Shown here in pieces: positions 23,651 through 33,119 of a DNA stretch of 64,000 bases. The translations under genes and the position numbers were made by a program. The stretch's first letter is position 1. Each line of letters begins with the position of its first letter. The DNA comes from Mya arenaria (lineage: Eukaryota > Mollusca > Bivalvia > Myida > Myidae): assembly GCF_026914265.1 (NCBI RefSeq), contig NC_069125.1, positions 6,778,117-6,842,116 of the forward strand, read 5' to 3'. The notes beneath the pieces were generated by a model, which was not told the DNA's origin, did not search any database, and saw nothing but the letters and a program-made list of their open reading frames with translations.

Positions 23651-24652
23651 TTGTCCGCCCTTCTTTATTTTGGCGCCTTTCTCACTTGTTCTCTAGTTTT
23701 AATCCGGTTCGGACGTGTGTTTTCTGATGTTAATTTACGTGATGAACTTTTGCGTGAGCGTGCGCGGCTTCAACAGCTGGTTGAAGACCGTCGTCAGTCG
23801 GCTGAGACTCGAAGACTGCGTAAAGAGATCGAGGAGCTACGACGCCAACTTGATGACGTCGACATAGCAGATAGCAGCAAGTCAGCCTTCCCAGAGTTTG
23901 GCCCGAGAGGCCCCGACACAATTCATGATCTGCGAGCTTCTGATGTGCTTAACCGGAAGGCGGATATAAAAATGCCTACAGAGATCAGCGATTCCTTAGA
24001 AGGTATCCATCACTCGCAAAGTTCTCAGAAAATTAAGTCTGGTAAAGTCAATAAATGTGCAGACATTCAAGTTAAAAAAACTCAACTCTGGCCTCATTCC
24101 TTTGTTCCGAGTCAACTTTGCCAACAATCAGAAATTGAATATAATGATCTCTCTATGACCCAGTTTGTAGCCGGCTATTGTGCGATAATCTCACATTTAT
24201 TCACCACGGGCACGAGGGATTCGCTCGCGGAAATCAAGCGTAGAGTGGTACATTTGAAATCTCTAATGTGTTTTGCTCATGTGTATCAGTGGACATGTAT
24301 TTTGAACATTCACCAAGAGGTGCTTATTGATATAGAACGTGGCAATAGATCTTGGAATGACAGTTTTTCGGACATAGAGAGCTTAAATCTCCTGTTAGAT
24401 CGAAGTAGTACCAGTGCTAGTCTTCGAACAACGGCTGGATCATCATCAACCTCGAACGTAACGCCAGGTAAACGCACATGGTTTTGCTCTAAGTTCCAAA
24501 AGGGCGAGTGCTCCAAGACATCCCCACACTCTGCGTGGATAGGTTCGGAGATACGTACAGTGAAGCACGTTTGCGCCACGTGCTTTTTGAAGGATCGGGA
24601 ACTACGAGACCATCCAGAGAGCTCTGCGTCATGTCCCCATAAACAAGCCTGA
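23651..24652 (+). CDS. Ngaro gag-like protein
   Basis: The first frame of the Ngaro element. An Arg/Glu-rich, probably coiled-coil region (about residues 28-72) is followed by a middle domain of unknown fold. The C-terminal cysteine/histidine cluster (WFCSKFQKGEC, then HVCATC and a last Cys near the end) resembles the zinc-binding tail seen in gag-like proteins of DIRS and Ngaro elements. The true start is uncertain because the frame begins inside terminal repeat A1. Part of the mobile element, not a host gene. Confidence 0.65.
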   Translation: MSALLYFGAFLTCSLVLIRFGRVFSDVNLRDELLRERARLQQLVEDRRQSAETRRLRKEIEELRRQLDDVDIADSSKSAFPEFGPRGPDTIHDLRASDVLNRKADIKMPTEISDSLEGIHHSQSSQKIKSGKVNKCADIQVKKTQLWPHSFVPSQLCQQSEIEYNDLSMTQFVAGYCAIISHLFTTGTRDSLAEIKRRVVHLKSLMCFAHVYQWTCILNIHQEVLIDIERGNRSWNDSFSDIESLNLLLDRSSTSASLRTTAGSSSTSNVTPGKRTWFCSKFQKGECSKTSPHSAWIGSEIRTVKHVCATCFLKDRELRDHPESSASCPHKQA

Positions 24653-24772
24653 CTACTGTATCATCAAACATCAAGAACTGAATGTATTGAGCTATGTCAT
24701 AATTCTTTTCGTGTTCAGGGTTGTGAACCGTCCTCAGCTTCGTCAGATACGTTTTCGTCATATCCGGATTAT

Positions 24773-26605
24773 ATGTGTGTTGAACAGTCAAATCGCATTG
24801 CGTCTAGCGATTGTATGTCTCCGACGTCTTCGTCGTTCGTCCCAGAGAGATCATGTTCGTCTATGCACTCTCACGTAAATGTTGCTTGTGATCTTAATGC
24901 TCGTGGCGATATCAATTGTTCAGTGAACCATAAATTTCAAGATATTTTAAAGCTTCATGATATTGTGTTTAATTCAGGTGTACCGAATTACAAAGGTGTT
25001 AGGATACCGTTGAAGACAAACTGGAATATTTCCTTTTTGCGGTCAGTTCTAATAGATTATCATGATTATGAAATATGTGATTTTCTTGAATATGGGTTTC
25101 CTATTGGATATTGTAAGGACATTTCACCAGTATCGGACAGTATAAATCACAAAGGAGCTACCAATTTCCCGCTGGATGTTGATAAATTAATTGACACTGA
25201 ATTAGGCCATTTTGCTATGGTTGGTCCATTTCAAAAGAATCCTCTTTGCTGTGACTTGGCTTTTTCGCCGTTGAATACTGTTGAGAAAGATGAATCGAGC
25301 CGCAGAGTGTTTGTTGATTTGAGCTGGCCAGAATTTACTTCAGTAAACAGTGGAATATTAAAAAACATGTACTTAGGAGAGGACATAAAACTTAAATTTC
25401 CAACCGTTGATTCCTTAGTGGATATCATTTTGTGTCAGGGCCCTGGTGCTTTGATGTTTAAAACAGACTTATCACGTGCATATCGCCAGATTCGCGTTGA
25501 CCCCGGTGATATTCATTTTCTATCTATAAGTTGGCGCGGTAAGATTTACATAGACTGTGCACTTCCGTTTGGATTACGTTCTGCAGCTTTTATATGTCAG
25601 CGAGTAACATCCATGATCTGTTATATTGTATCTTTGCAAAATGTACTGTGTGTAAATTATTTAGATGATTTCGGTGGTGCTGACGTACCCTCTCGTGCGC
25701 ATCACTCTTTCCGTGCTTTGTCGGATACGTTGCAACGTGTTGGTGTGCAGGAGAACGTTAAGAAGGCCTGTGAACCCTCGCCCATCATGGTTTTTCTCGG
25801 TGTACTTCTGGATTCAGATCGTTTGGAGTTACGGATTACTCCGGAGCGCTTGGAGGAAATTCGTTCTCTACTTCCAAGATGGATGAAGAAGAGATCGGCC
25901 TCAAAAAGGGATTTGCAGTCACTTCTTGGAAAACTTCAGTTTATTGGCAAATGTGTGAAACCTAGCCGTGTGTTCATATCGCGTATATTAGTGCTGCTAC
26001 GTGGTTCGAAAAATAATGATCAAAAAGTGAAGTTGGGTAATGAATTTAGGAAAGATATCAAGTGGTGGATAAGTTTTGTTCATATCTATAATGGTGTGTC
26101 CATGATTAAAACCAGTCAATGGTCTACTGTTGATCAAGTGTTCTCATCAGATGCTTGTCTTTCTGGATGTGGAGCTATTAATCAGTGTGGTGAATTCTTT
26201 CATAAAACGTTTCCCAAATGTGTGCTTGAAGCGTGCTCAAATATAGCTCAGTTTGAGTGTATCAGTGTTGTAGTCGCTTTAAAGTTGTGGTCTGTGAAAT
26301 GGCAGGGGATGAAAATATCCATATTTTGTGACAATCAAGCAGTTTGCTCTGTTTTGAATTCTGGGAGAACCAAGGATCCAATCTTACAGAAGTGCCTTCG
26401 CGAGGTAGCATACTTGGCATGCTCTCGCGAGTTCGAGCTTCGAGCAGTGCATCTGTCCTCGGCCAGCAACAGACTTGCAGACTTACTCAGTCGCTGGCAT
26501 TTAGATCGTTCTTATGCAGAACTATTTGCGCACGAGGCGCTTCTGAATGGATATACGGAGATAAATGTGGATGATTCAGTGTTTATCTTAGAAAACGATT
26601 GGTGA
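24773..26605 (+). CDS. Ngaro reverse transcriptase and RNase H
   Basis: A frame of 610 residues. Reverse transcriptase motifs are in order: FKTDLSRAYRQI (motif A), LPFGLRSAAF (motif B), VNYLDDFGG (motif C, YLDD) and FLGVLLDS. A RNase H-like domain follows, with DACLSGCGA, a central Glu (FECISVV) and CDNQAV as acidic landmarks, ending near SNRLADLLSRW. DIRS/Ngaro polymerases carry this RT-RH pair without a protease or DDE integrase, as here. The recombinase follows about 360 bp downstream. Confidence 0.85.
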   Translation: MCVEQSNRIASSDCMSPTSSSFVPERSCSSMHSHVNVACDLNARGDINCSVNHKFQDILKLHDIVFNSGVPNYKGVRIPLKTNWNISFLRSVLIDYHDYEICDFLEYGFPIGYCKDISPVSDSINHKGATNFPLDVDKLIDTELGHFAMVGPFQKNPLCCDLAFSPLNTVEKDESSRRVFVDLSWPEFTSVNSGILKNMYLGEDIKLKFPTVDSLVDIILCQGPGALMFKTDLSRAYRQIRVDPGDIHFLSISWRGKIYIDCALPFGLRSAAFICQRVTSMICYIVSLQNVLCVNYLDDFGGADVPSRAHHSFRALSDTLQRVGVQENVKKACEPSPIMVFLGVLLDSDRLELRITPERLEEIRSLLPRWMKKRSASKRDLQSLLGKLQFIGKCVKPSRVFISRILVLLRGSKNNDQKVKLGNEFRKDIKWWISFVHIYNGVSMIKTSQWSTVDQVFSSDACLSGCGAINQCGEFFHKTFPKCVLEACSNIAQFECISVVVALKLWSVKWQGMKISIFCDNQAVCSVLNSGRTKDPILQKCLREVAYLACSREFELRAVHLSSASNRLADLLSRWHLDRSYAELFAHEALLNGYTEINVDDSVFILENDW

Positions 26606-26961
26606 ACATATTGTTATACTTTCGTGATATTCATTGATTGGTCGATACACTATTATTAACATATATTTCTACATGGGTTTTGTTTTTGAGTAAATTTTGT
26701 AACCTGTGTGTAACCCATTTGACCATTTGAATGCATGTATTGGTAATTCTACATTTAATGTGCCTAAGTGTTCGCAATAGTATTTATTTCATGAATTTTG
26801 ATCATTTCGACATTTATCTTTATTTTTATTTCTTAATACCTCCACGGACTTATAATGGTTTAATTGTCATTGGTACCTCTTAGTTTGTTAAAATTTGTAT
26901 AAATAAGCCGTGCTTTTAAGATGCGTTTCTTCTTTTAACAGATGAAGGATCGAACAATAGT

Positions 26962-27933
26962 ATGGGGCTTAATCTTCTTCGCCAACAGTTAGTTCATACC
27001 CAACGGTCTGCTTATTCGCACGGGACCTACAAGAACTTAAAGACTCAAATTCGCTCATTTCTGTTATTTTGTGTATTTTATTCTTTGCAAGACTGTCCTG
27101 TCAATATTGAAACACTTTGTTTATATGCCCAATTTTTAAGCCGTAGCATGAAATCTCTCCAAAGTATTAAAAACTATTTTAACGGGGCTCGTATTTATCA
27201 TGTCTTGCGAGGAGAAGTTTTCCCTGATATTTCCAACATTTCTTTGCAACTCACTTACAGAGGGCTAGGAAAGTTACTATTTCATTCCCCAAAGCAGGCT
27301 CCGCCCATAACGCCAGATATTTTGAAGCAAATTTATGATGTTCTAGATTTTGCTATTCCTTTTCATGCTACGATATGGTGCTTATTTTTGTTTGCATTTT
27401 ACATGATGTGCAGGAAATCAAGCATAGTTCCTGATTCTAGTGTTAAGTTTGATAAGTCTAAATACCTGTGTAGAAACGATGTGTCAGTGACAGATTTTGG
27501 CATTGTTGTTTTACTTAAGTATGCTAAAACTAATCAATTCGGGGACAACAACGTAGTTATTCCGTTGTATAAAAATGACTCTTCTTCTTTATGTCCAGTA
27601 AAAGCGTTTCAAAACATGTGTAGGTTAGTTCCCTTGGCACCCTCAGAACCGTTGTTTGGTACAGTTTCCGTTGGGGAGGTGATCCCGCTTGACGCGAGCT
27701 GCGTTGATCGTATGTTTCGACGTATTATGACGCAACTTCCGATTGCTCACGCTCACGAATACACCATGCACTCATTCAGACGCGGAGGAGCTTCCTTCTA
27801 TTTTAAATGCGGTGTGCCGGGGGAACTTATTCAATTGTTTGGTAACTGGAAATCCGACTGTTACCTACGCTACCTTAGATTTTCATTTTCTAGCATGACT
27901 GACGCGGCACGGCTTGTCGCTTTGGCTTCCTAA
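26962..27933 (+). CDS. Ngaro tyrosine recombinase
   Basis: A frame of 323 residues with an N-terminal SAM-like core-binding region (SYSHGTYKNLKTQIRSF, then LCLYAQFLS) and a C-terminal catalytic domain. Arg in MMCRKSS, the His-x-x-Arg of HSFRRGG and the Tyr pair in SDCYLRYL give the R-H-R-Y set. This enzyme would integrate the circular cDNA. It is followed within 50 bp by repeat B1. The recombinase fragment at 1-270 is only distantly similar. Confidence 0.85.
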   Translation: MGLNLLRQQLVHTQRSAYSHGTYKNLKTQIRSFLLFCVFYSLQDCPVNIETLCLYAQFLSRSMKSLQSIKNYFNGARIYHVLRGEVFPDISNISLQLTYRGLGKLLFHSPKQAPPITPDILKQIYDVLDFAIPFHATIWCLFLFAFYMMCRKSSIVPDSSVKFDKSKYLCRNDVSVTDFGIVVLLKYAKTNQFGDNNVVIPLYKNDSSSLCPVKAFQNMCRLVPLAPSEPLFGTVSVGEVIPLDASCVDRMFRRIMTQLPIAHAHEYTMHSFRRGGASFYFKCGVPGELIQLFGNWKSDCYLRYLRFSFSSMTDAARLVALAS

Positions 27934-28553
27934 CTTAGATTCTGGTATTTAAGTTCAGGTTTTGGCCGTTTTTTGGGAGGATTTTTGGCTGCTTTTGACA
28001 AAACTTTATATCTATGTTAATTTCATTTACAATCTAGCAGCCCATTATTTCGGCCAAATTAAATTTATATTTTACATTTGTCTTTGTTTTTCCTGAGCGC
28101 AATAATTTAACTAATTTTGAGAAAATTTAATAATTATCAAGGGAGGGAATTCTTTCTTAGCGCCGAATGTTTAATTGTCCGCCCTTCTTTATTTTGGCGC
28201 CTTTCTCACTTGTTCTCTAGTTTTAATCCGGTTCGGACGTGTTTTCTCCCTCCCTCCCGCCCGATTCTTTTCTTTCTTTTTGTCGAACAAGTTCTCAATT
28301 TTATCTTTGCTTACATAGTTACCCCTTTTCTTCCCTCTTTTATTTAAGGATATTGAATATTATATTATGTTTTTTTTCACTTTATTATGCTTTCTGATGT
28401 AGTGTATCCTTGCTTTGAGGATTTTTGGCTGCTTTTGACAAAACTTTATATCTATGTTAATTTCATTTACAATCTAGCAGCCCATTATTTCGGCCAAATT
28501 AAATTTATTTTTTACATTTGTCTTTGTTTTTCCTGAGCGCAATAATTTTATGT

Positions 28554-28564
28554 TTTATTTTATT
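28554..28564 (-). terminator. Overlapping polyadenylation signals of the Cvsi-like gene
   Basis: Two overlapping AATAAA hexamers start 14 and 19 bases after the stop codon. Cleavage 10-30 bases further on would fall inside terminal repeat B2 of the Ngaro element, in antisense to it. Confidence 0.5.
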
Positions 28565-28577
28565 ATCCATAGTTCCT

Positions 28578-31305
28578 TTAGAATCGCTCACAATGACAAG
28601 TTCCGTCAATGCAATGGCGGTGTCGATTGTTGTCACAGTGTGGACAATCATCTTTGGCGGAACAAGTGCTGGACCCTGAAATAAAGGAAACATTTACGTA
28701 TTAACGCATATTCTTATTTTGTTCATATTGATATCTTAATTTTATGTCTAATAATACGTATTCTCTTTGTATAAGGAAACTTCAAATAAAAATCAGTTTC
28801 TGAAACAAGATAATTTAGTATCTTTTAAATGTAGATAAAGCGATGTTTGTGGTTTGATAAAACAGAAAACTAAGAAACACAACAGCAGCAGAAGATTACT
28901 GAATGGCAGATAGGATGATGTATAGTTTAACGATATCCAGTTTGCATCAAATTGAAAACATCTTGTGCAATAAAAGTGGCCAATAGTGTTTTTTTTTATT
29001 ATGTGGTACATACTTATAATTATACCGTTTTACTCTATTTATTCGTTATAAATAAATAACAATAGCTTATACATGTGTAGATCTCTAATCTCTTTGTGCT
29101 ATTTTTAACAAATGAAATGAAGATATGTTTATAAAATCATACTCATGACCCTGTTAGAGTTTTACAGACGCAAATCAGTTTTAATGAATAAATCAACTTC
29201 AGGAATGAGGTTGTGTTACTCAGCTATTGACAGCAACTTTATTTAGACAAGATGTGTTCTACCAAGTTTTGAGTGAAACATAATGAGCATTCGGAACCCC
29301 TCGGCCATTTTTTCAAAAACAACCTCGGATGTATGCCGGTACATCTATTGAAGTAGTCCGTATTTTTTTTAATAAAAGCATTAATTAAATGTAGTGTTTA
29401 AGAGTTGTATTCATTGCTCTCAGTTTAAATTGATTGCCAGTGAAGTGTATTATTGCAAACATAATTACGATTCCCAAGAGTTAAGTCATAAATTTTAACT
29501 ACTAATTAAGATTACTACGCGATCTATTTCCAGCGGACTTAAACGTAGCACTTTTTAAGTATGTAAACCGTCCATATACATCCGAGGTTGTTTTTGAAAA
29601 AATGGCCGAGGAGCTCCGAATGACATAATGAGGTAAGGACTTTCGATGATATAGGTTACAATATACTAGTTATTTACCGCATCATTTTAGGTTTTGGAAC
29701 AAAAGCGTACTCACATCATCCTATTAAAATAATGTTTCTTCTCAAAACGACATGGTTACAAAATACTTATGTTTTTTGTAGCTGCACTCTCACAGATACA
29801 CCACTTTTACAACTTTTTTTATTTTTTGTCTTGGAAAGAGCAAATTTTTGCCTTAATGCAGCGGGTAGTATCAAATAAAACACACTGGTTCTACACTTTT
29901 ACCTATGTGAAAATTATAATCCAATTTTATATTATAACAATTCAATTTCCGAGGTTTTTAAATTTCTGTATTTACCCTGAACGGTGCATGTGCACAAACC
30001 ATCCACGCAGTGTAGCTGGGAGGTTGCGTCACATTGTGTGTGCACGCACTGTGATGGCCCACAGGACTCTCCAAATGCGACGGCTGAAGTCATAAACAAC
30101 ATTTCAATCACATTTACATCCTAACGTTAAAATAAACGTTGTTTTTACAACGCACAACCTTTCTTGAAAAATATAAATAAATAAATGAGTGATTAAATGA
30201 ATGAGTGATTGAATGAGTGAGTGAGTGAGTGAGTGATTGAGTGATTGAGTGAGTGAGTGAGTGAGTGAGTGAGTGAGTGAGTGAGTGAGTGAGTGAGTGA
30301 GTGAGTGAGTGAGTGAGTGAGTGAGTGAGTAAATTAAAAAATTTAAAAAAATAATAATAATGTTGATATATCGTCTGCAACATAGCCATGTCTTTATTCC
30401 GGTTGCTTTTCAGGTTTCCTTTTCTTAACTCTACTTTTTGTGCAATACGTCATTCAGTTATATGTACATTGTCCAAGTTAAGAATGGCATGTACCAGTGT
30501 ACGACAGCCATTCGGAGCTCCTCGGCCATTTTTATCGAACGCAACCTCGGATGTAAGCTGGCATACATCGGTTAAAGTAGTTCGTATTTTTTAAATTATA
30601 TCATTAATTAAATATAGTGTTTTAGAGTTGTATTTATTTATCTAAGTTTAAATTGATTACCAGTGAAGTGTATTATAGCAAACAAAATTAAGATTCCCAA
30701 GAGATAAATCATAAAGTTTAACTGCTAAATAAAAGTACTATGCGATTTACTTGCAGCGGACTTAAATGTACCACTTTTTGAGTATGCAAACCGTCCAAAT
30801 ACATCCGAGGTTGTTTTCGATAAAAATGGCCGAGAGGTTCCAAATTGTACGACAGCACAAGGAAAGGGATTCATTCGAGAATCAGAAAAGGCTACAAGTA
30901 CACATTTAAAGTGAAATTTCGCAAACGAATTTTAGACTTATCTGCATATACTTCGTAGACGTGTTCCAGTTCACATACAAGTACATACTAGAACACATAT
31001 AATAACACGTGCGTGAACACTATGTGTTTTGTAACCTTTCGGATGTACAAAAAGGCATATAAGGCTAATAAGTGTACAAAACACTTATCGCAAATAAACT
31101 CGTAATATTTATTTGTAATAAATTTGAAGCCCTATAACGCATTTAAACTTGAATCTATAAACTCTCATTTTTTATCCATTTTGCAGTTTAATTTACCTAT
31201 GAAGATCATTTTTCATCAATTTACTAACGACAATCATAATGAAAACAATATTCGAAACTTACCAATAAGCCCAGCAAGGACGGCAAGGACAAGGAATGTT
31301 CTCAT
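28578..31305 (-). CDS. Cvsi-like 12-cysteine secreted protein, complete three-exon gene
   Basis: Exon 1 (31305-31263) encodes a hydrophobic signal start, MRTFLVLAVLAGLI, ending in phase 1 at GTAAGT. Exon 2 (30083-29976) follows ACTTCAG and ends in phase 1 at GTAAAT. Exon 3 (28675-28578) follows TTTCAG and ends in TAA. All phases join to an 82-residue precursor. The mature part has two similar halves of six cysteines each, one per exon (CVDGLCTC in the first, CIDGTCHC in the second). Length, signal peptide and 12 cysteines fit the bivalve Cvsi protease inhibitors (MEROPS I84), which are secreted into plasma and act in defence; the inhibitory role here is inference. A TATATAAA lies at 31373-31366. 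Overlapping AATAAA signals lie at 28564-28554, only a few bases from the Ngaro end at 28548. Both introns carry a MITE. A degenerate relative is at 6984-7727. Confidence 0.75.
29288..29622. mobile_element. MULE-like MITE in intron 2 of the Cvsi-like gene
   Basis: 335 bp with 47-bp terminal inverted repeats (CATTCGGARCYCCTCGGCCA...) differing at only two positions, flanked by the perfect 10-bp duplication ACATAATGAG (29278-29287 and 29623-29632). Long inverted repeats and a 9-10 bp duplication point to the Mutator/MULE group. It has no coding capacity. Confidence 0.85.
30186..30331. repeat. (GAGT)n microsatellite
   Basis: About 30 near-perfect GAGT units with a few GATT variants on the left side, inside intron 1 of the Cvsi-like gene. 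Confidence 0.95.
30508..30845. mobile_element. MULE-like MITE in intron 1 of the Cvsi-like gene
   Basis: 338 bp, alignable along its whole length with the MITE at 29288-29622 (shared interior such as GTTTAAATTGATTRCCAGTG). The inverted repeats start CCATTCGGAGCTCCTCGGCC. It is flanked by TGTACGACAG (30498-30507 and 30846-30855), again 10 bp. Confidence 0.85.
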
Positions 31306-31365
31306 GGTTTCACACTAGTCAATCAGATGAATACAACTTATTGATGTTCAGTACAGTGAGGACCA

Positions 31366-31373
31366 TTTATATA
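31366..31373 (-). promoter_or_regulatory. TATA box of the Cvsi-like gene
   Basis: TATATAAA on the minus strand, 61 bp before the start codon at 31305. This gives room for a 5' untranslated region of about 30 bp in a single exon. Confidence 0.55.
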
Positions 31374-31758
31374 ATCATAAGTTACGGGCATATGTCGTGT
31401 TCACATCGCCGCAATCGTGTCTTACATGTTCTCAAAGGGTGACATCGTATTTCCTAATTTAAAATGTGACAGAGATAGGTTTACAATTCATGTGCCTTTC
31501 AGATTAAAATACACATACAAGTTTGGAGATAGCTGCGCCTATTGTTTTTTTAAATTAAAATCAAACACATTCATGACCAAGTCTTTCTGAATATAGTTTC
31601 ATCAAATATATTTACAGACGGAAACCATAGCACATAACACTGACTGACTTTAAATCGTGTTTATATCTATTGGAATAAGCTATTGATTCAAACTTTTTGT
31701 CAAATATCAAGAACCTGCACAACAATATAAAGCATAAAGCAATGCAATATCTATATAT

Positions 31759-31776
31759 ATTCAACTTGGACATCAG

Positions 31777-31853
<77 letters not shown>

Positions 31854-31895
31854 TGTCCAAGTTGAATATATATATATATTTAAACTGATGTCCAA
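31759..31895. repeat. (AT)n microsatellite inside an inverted repeat
   Basis: About 70 bp of TA dinucleotides lie between CAACTTGGACATCAGTTATA and its reverse complement, with a further partial copy (AAACTGATGTCCAAGTT) just downstream. The unit would fold into a long hairpin. Confidence 0.85.
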
Positions 31896-32530
31896 GTTAT
31901 TTTTATTTACACTCATGCCAAAACTTAATACAGAAAATAAAGACAAATTTATATGCTCAACTTTTTCACAGCAATTCATGTACAAACAAACTACACAATA
32001 TTTTCAATTTCATCGATATGGAAAAAATCTGACACAGAACATATAAGGACGATTACTCGGTCACATATTCGTACGATGTCATTGCGATTGATAAAATCGT
32101 ATTGGTACGATTCCACCAGCTTTTAAAATCCGTACGGTCTCCGTACAATCGTACCTTCTGGTAGCATGAGCTCGTTGTTTTACCACATGAAGTTCTCAAA
32201 GCTCGTAAGGCGACTGTTACGCCCCGATGGCCCCTTGTGGGCATAGCAGGTTCCCCACCCGGTGCAATATTCCGTACGGACATCATGTGACTCCCCTGCA
32301 ATAGTCGTGCAAGCTTTCACGAGGTGTCCCAAATCCGCACGAACTCTACCTGTGCCCTTCCGAACAACTCCCGATTGTGAGCTCGGCGATAACTCGGGAC
32401 CCTGGCGAAACATTTTCACCGAGTTCCCGAGTGCTCTAGAAATCAAAATATCCGTACGATGCACGCAAGAGTCAACGATGTTCGTACGGATTGTGTGCGA
32501 TTTTGCAAAACTTCAACTGAAAACCTATTC
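31896..32530. other. GC-richer stretch dense in CGTACG motifs, no gene
   Basis: CGTACG-type words (CCGTACGG, TCGTACGA and single-base variants) occur at least six times between 32070 and 32490. Both strands have open frames of 80-140 codons, but none reads as a known protein and none shows splice or start context. Possibly part of an unrecognised repeat. Confidence 0.4.
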
Positions 32531-32714
32531 GGAGGGAGCTCGTGCCTTTGCATATGCAAACAGCAGGCATGGCTATATGCGCATGCGCAGTTATAGCAAT
32601 TTACCTTATCACGAAGAGTTGTCTTCAGCAATAAGAAGCGATTCTTCACAAAAAAAGAAACTAAACATTTTAAAAATTTAGAGCCTCTGATTGGCTGCAA
32701 ACCTAGTAATAATT

Positions 32715-32880
32715 AGATGACATGAAGTGAATTATTAATTATTAAGAATGGGCGGAGTGAGCGTAGCGAACGAGTCCTTCTTAAGTTATTAATAATTCTC
32801 TTCATGTCATCGAACTGACTTAGATGAAAACCTCATTCGCTTAAACATTGTCAACGCAAAACCTGACACAGGGAGTGTGT
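32715..32880. repeat. Palindromic interspersed repeat, copy 2
   Basis: An imperfect palindrome from GATGACATGAAGTGAATTATT to AATTCTCTTCATGTCATC around GGGCGGAGTGAGCGTAGCG, followed by a stretch containing ATTGTCAACGCAAAA. This is the reverse complement of the copy at 8925-9080. Confidence 0.7.
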
Positions 32881-33119
32881 ATCGGATATATTGCGAAAGT
32901 TGAAATTCTTGATGATTAAGTCTACGACTTAATGGTTGCCTTTCTGCAATTTCATTGGCGAACAATGTAGGTTGTATTCTAAAAGCACAAACTAAATGAG
33001 ATTAAAATCTCAGTCAACGGCTGGCAAATTCCAAAACTACAGAAAGAGTAGTATTGGCTAACGACCAGCAGTACATCAGTCTGAACTAGAAACTATCTCT
33101 TTTTAACATGATCGCGATA

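Larger units (their letters stand above)
23582..28548 (+). mobile_element. Ngaro-type tyrosine-recombinase retrotransposon, looks whole
   Basis: A 4.97-kb element with the split-direct-repeat layout A1-genes-B1-A2-B2 typical of Ngaro. A1 is 23582-23718 and A2 28106-28242 (137 bp, one mismatch seen); B1 is 27977-28108 and B2 28417-28548 (132 bp, one mismatch seen). The trinucleotide TTT sits at the left edge, the B1/A2 junction and the right edge, as expected when a tyrosine recombinase inserts a circle without target duplication. Inside are a gag-like frame, a reverse transcriptase/RNase H frame and a recombinase frame. Near-identical repeats suggest recent insertion. It looks whole by eye. 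Confidence 0.9.

Noticed and set aside
30114-30389. Leu-Thr-His-Ser repeat protein on the minus strand
   Set aside because: Translation of the (GAGT)n microsatellite inside an intron.
31697-31985. Frames of alternating Ile and Tyr
   Set aside because: Direct translation of the (AT)n microsatellite.
32180-32700. Overlapping 85-139-codon frames on both strands
   Set aside because: Neither strand gives a recognisable product; the openness is explained by higher GC content here.
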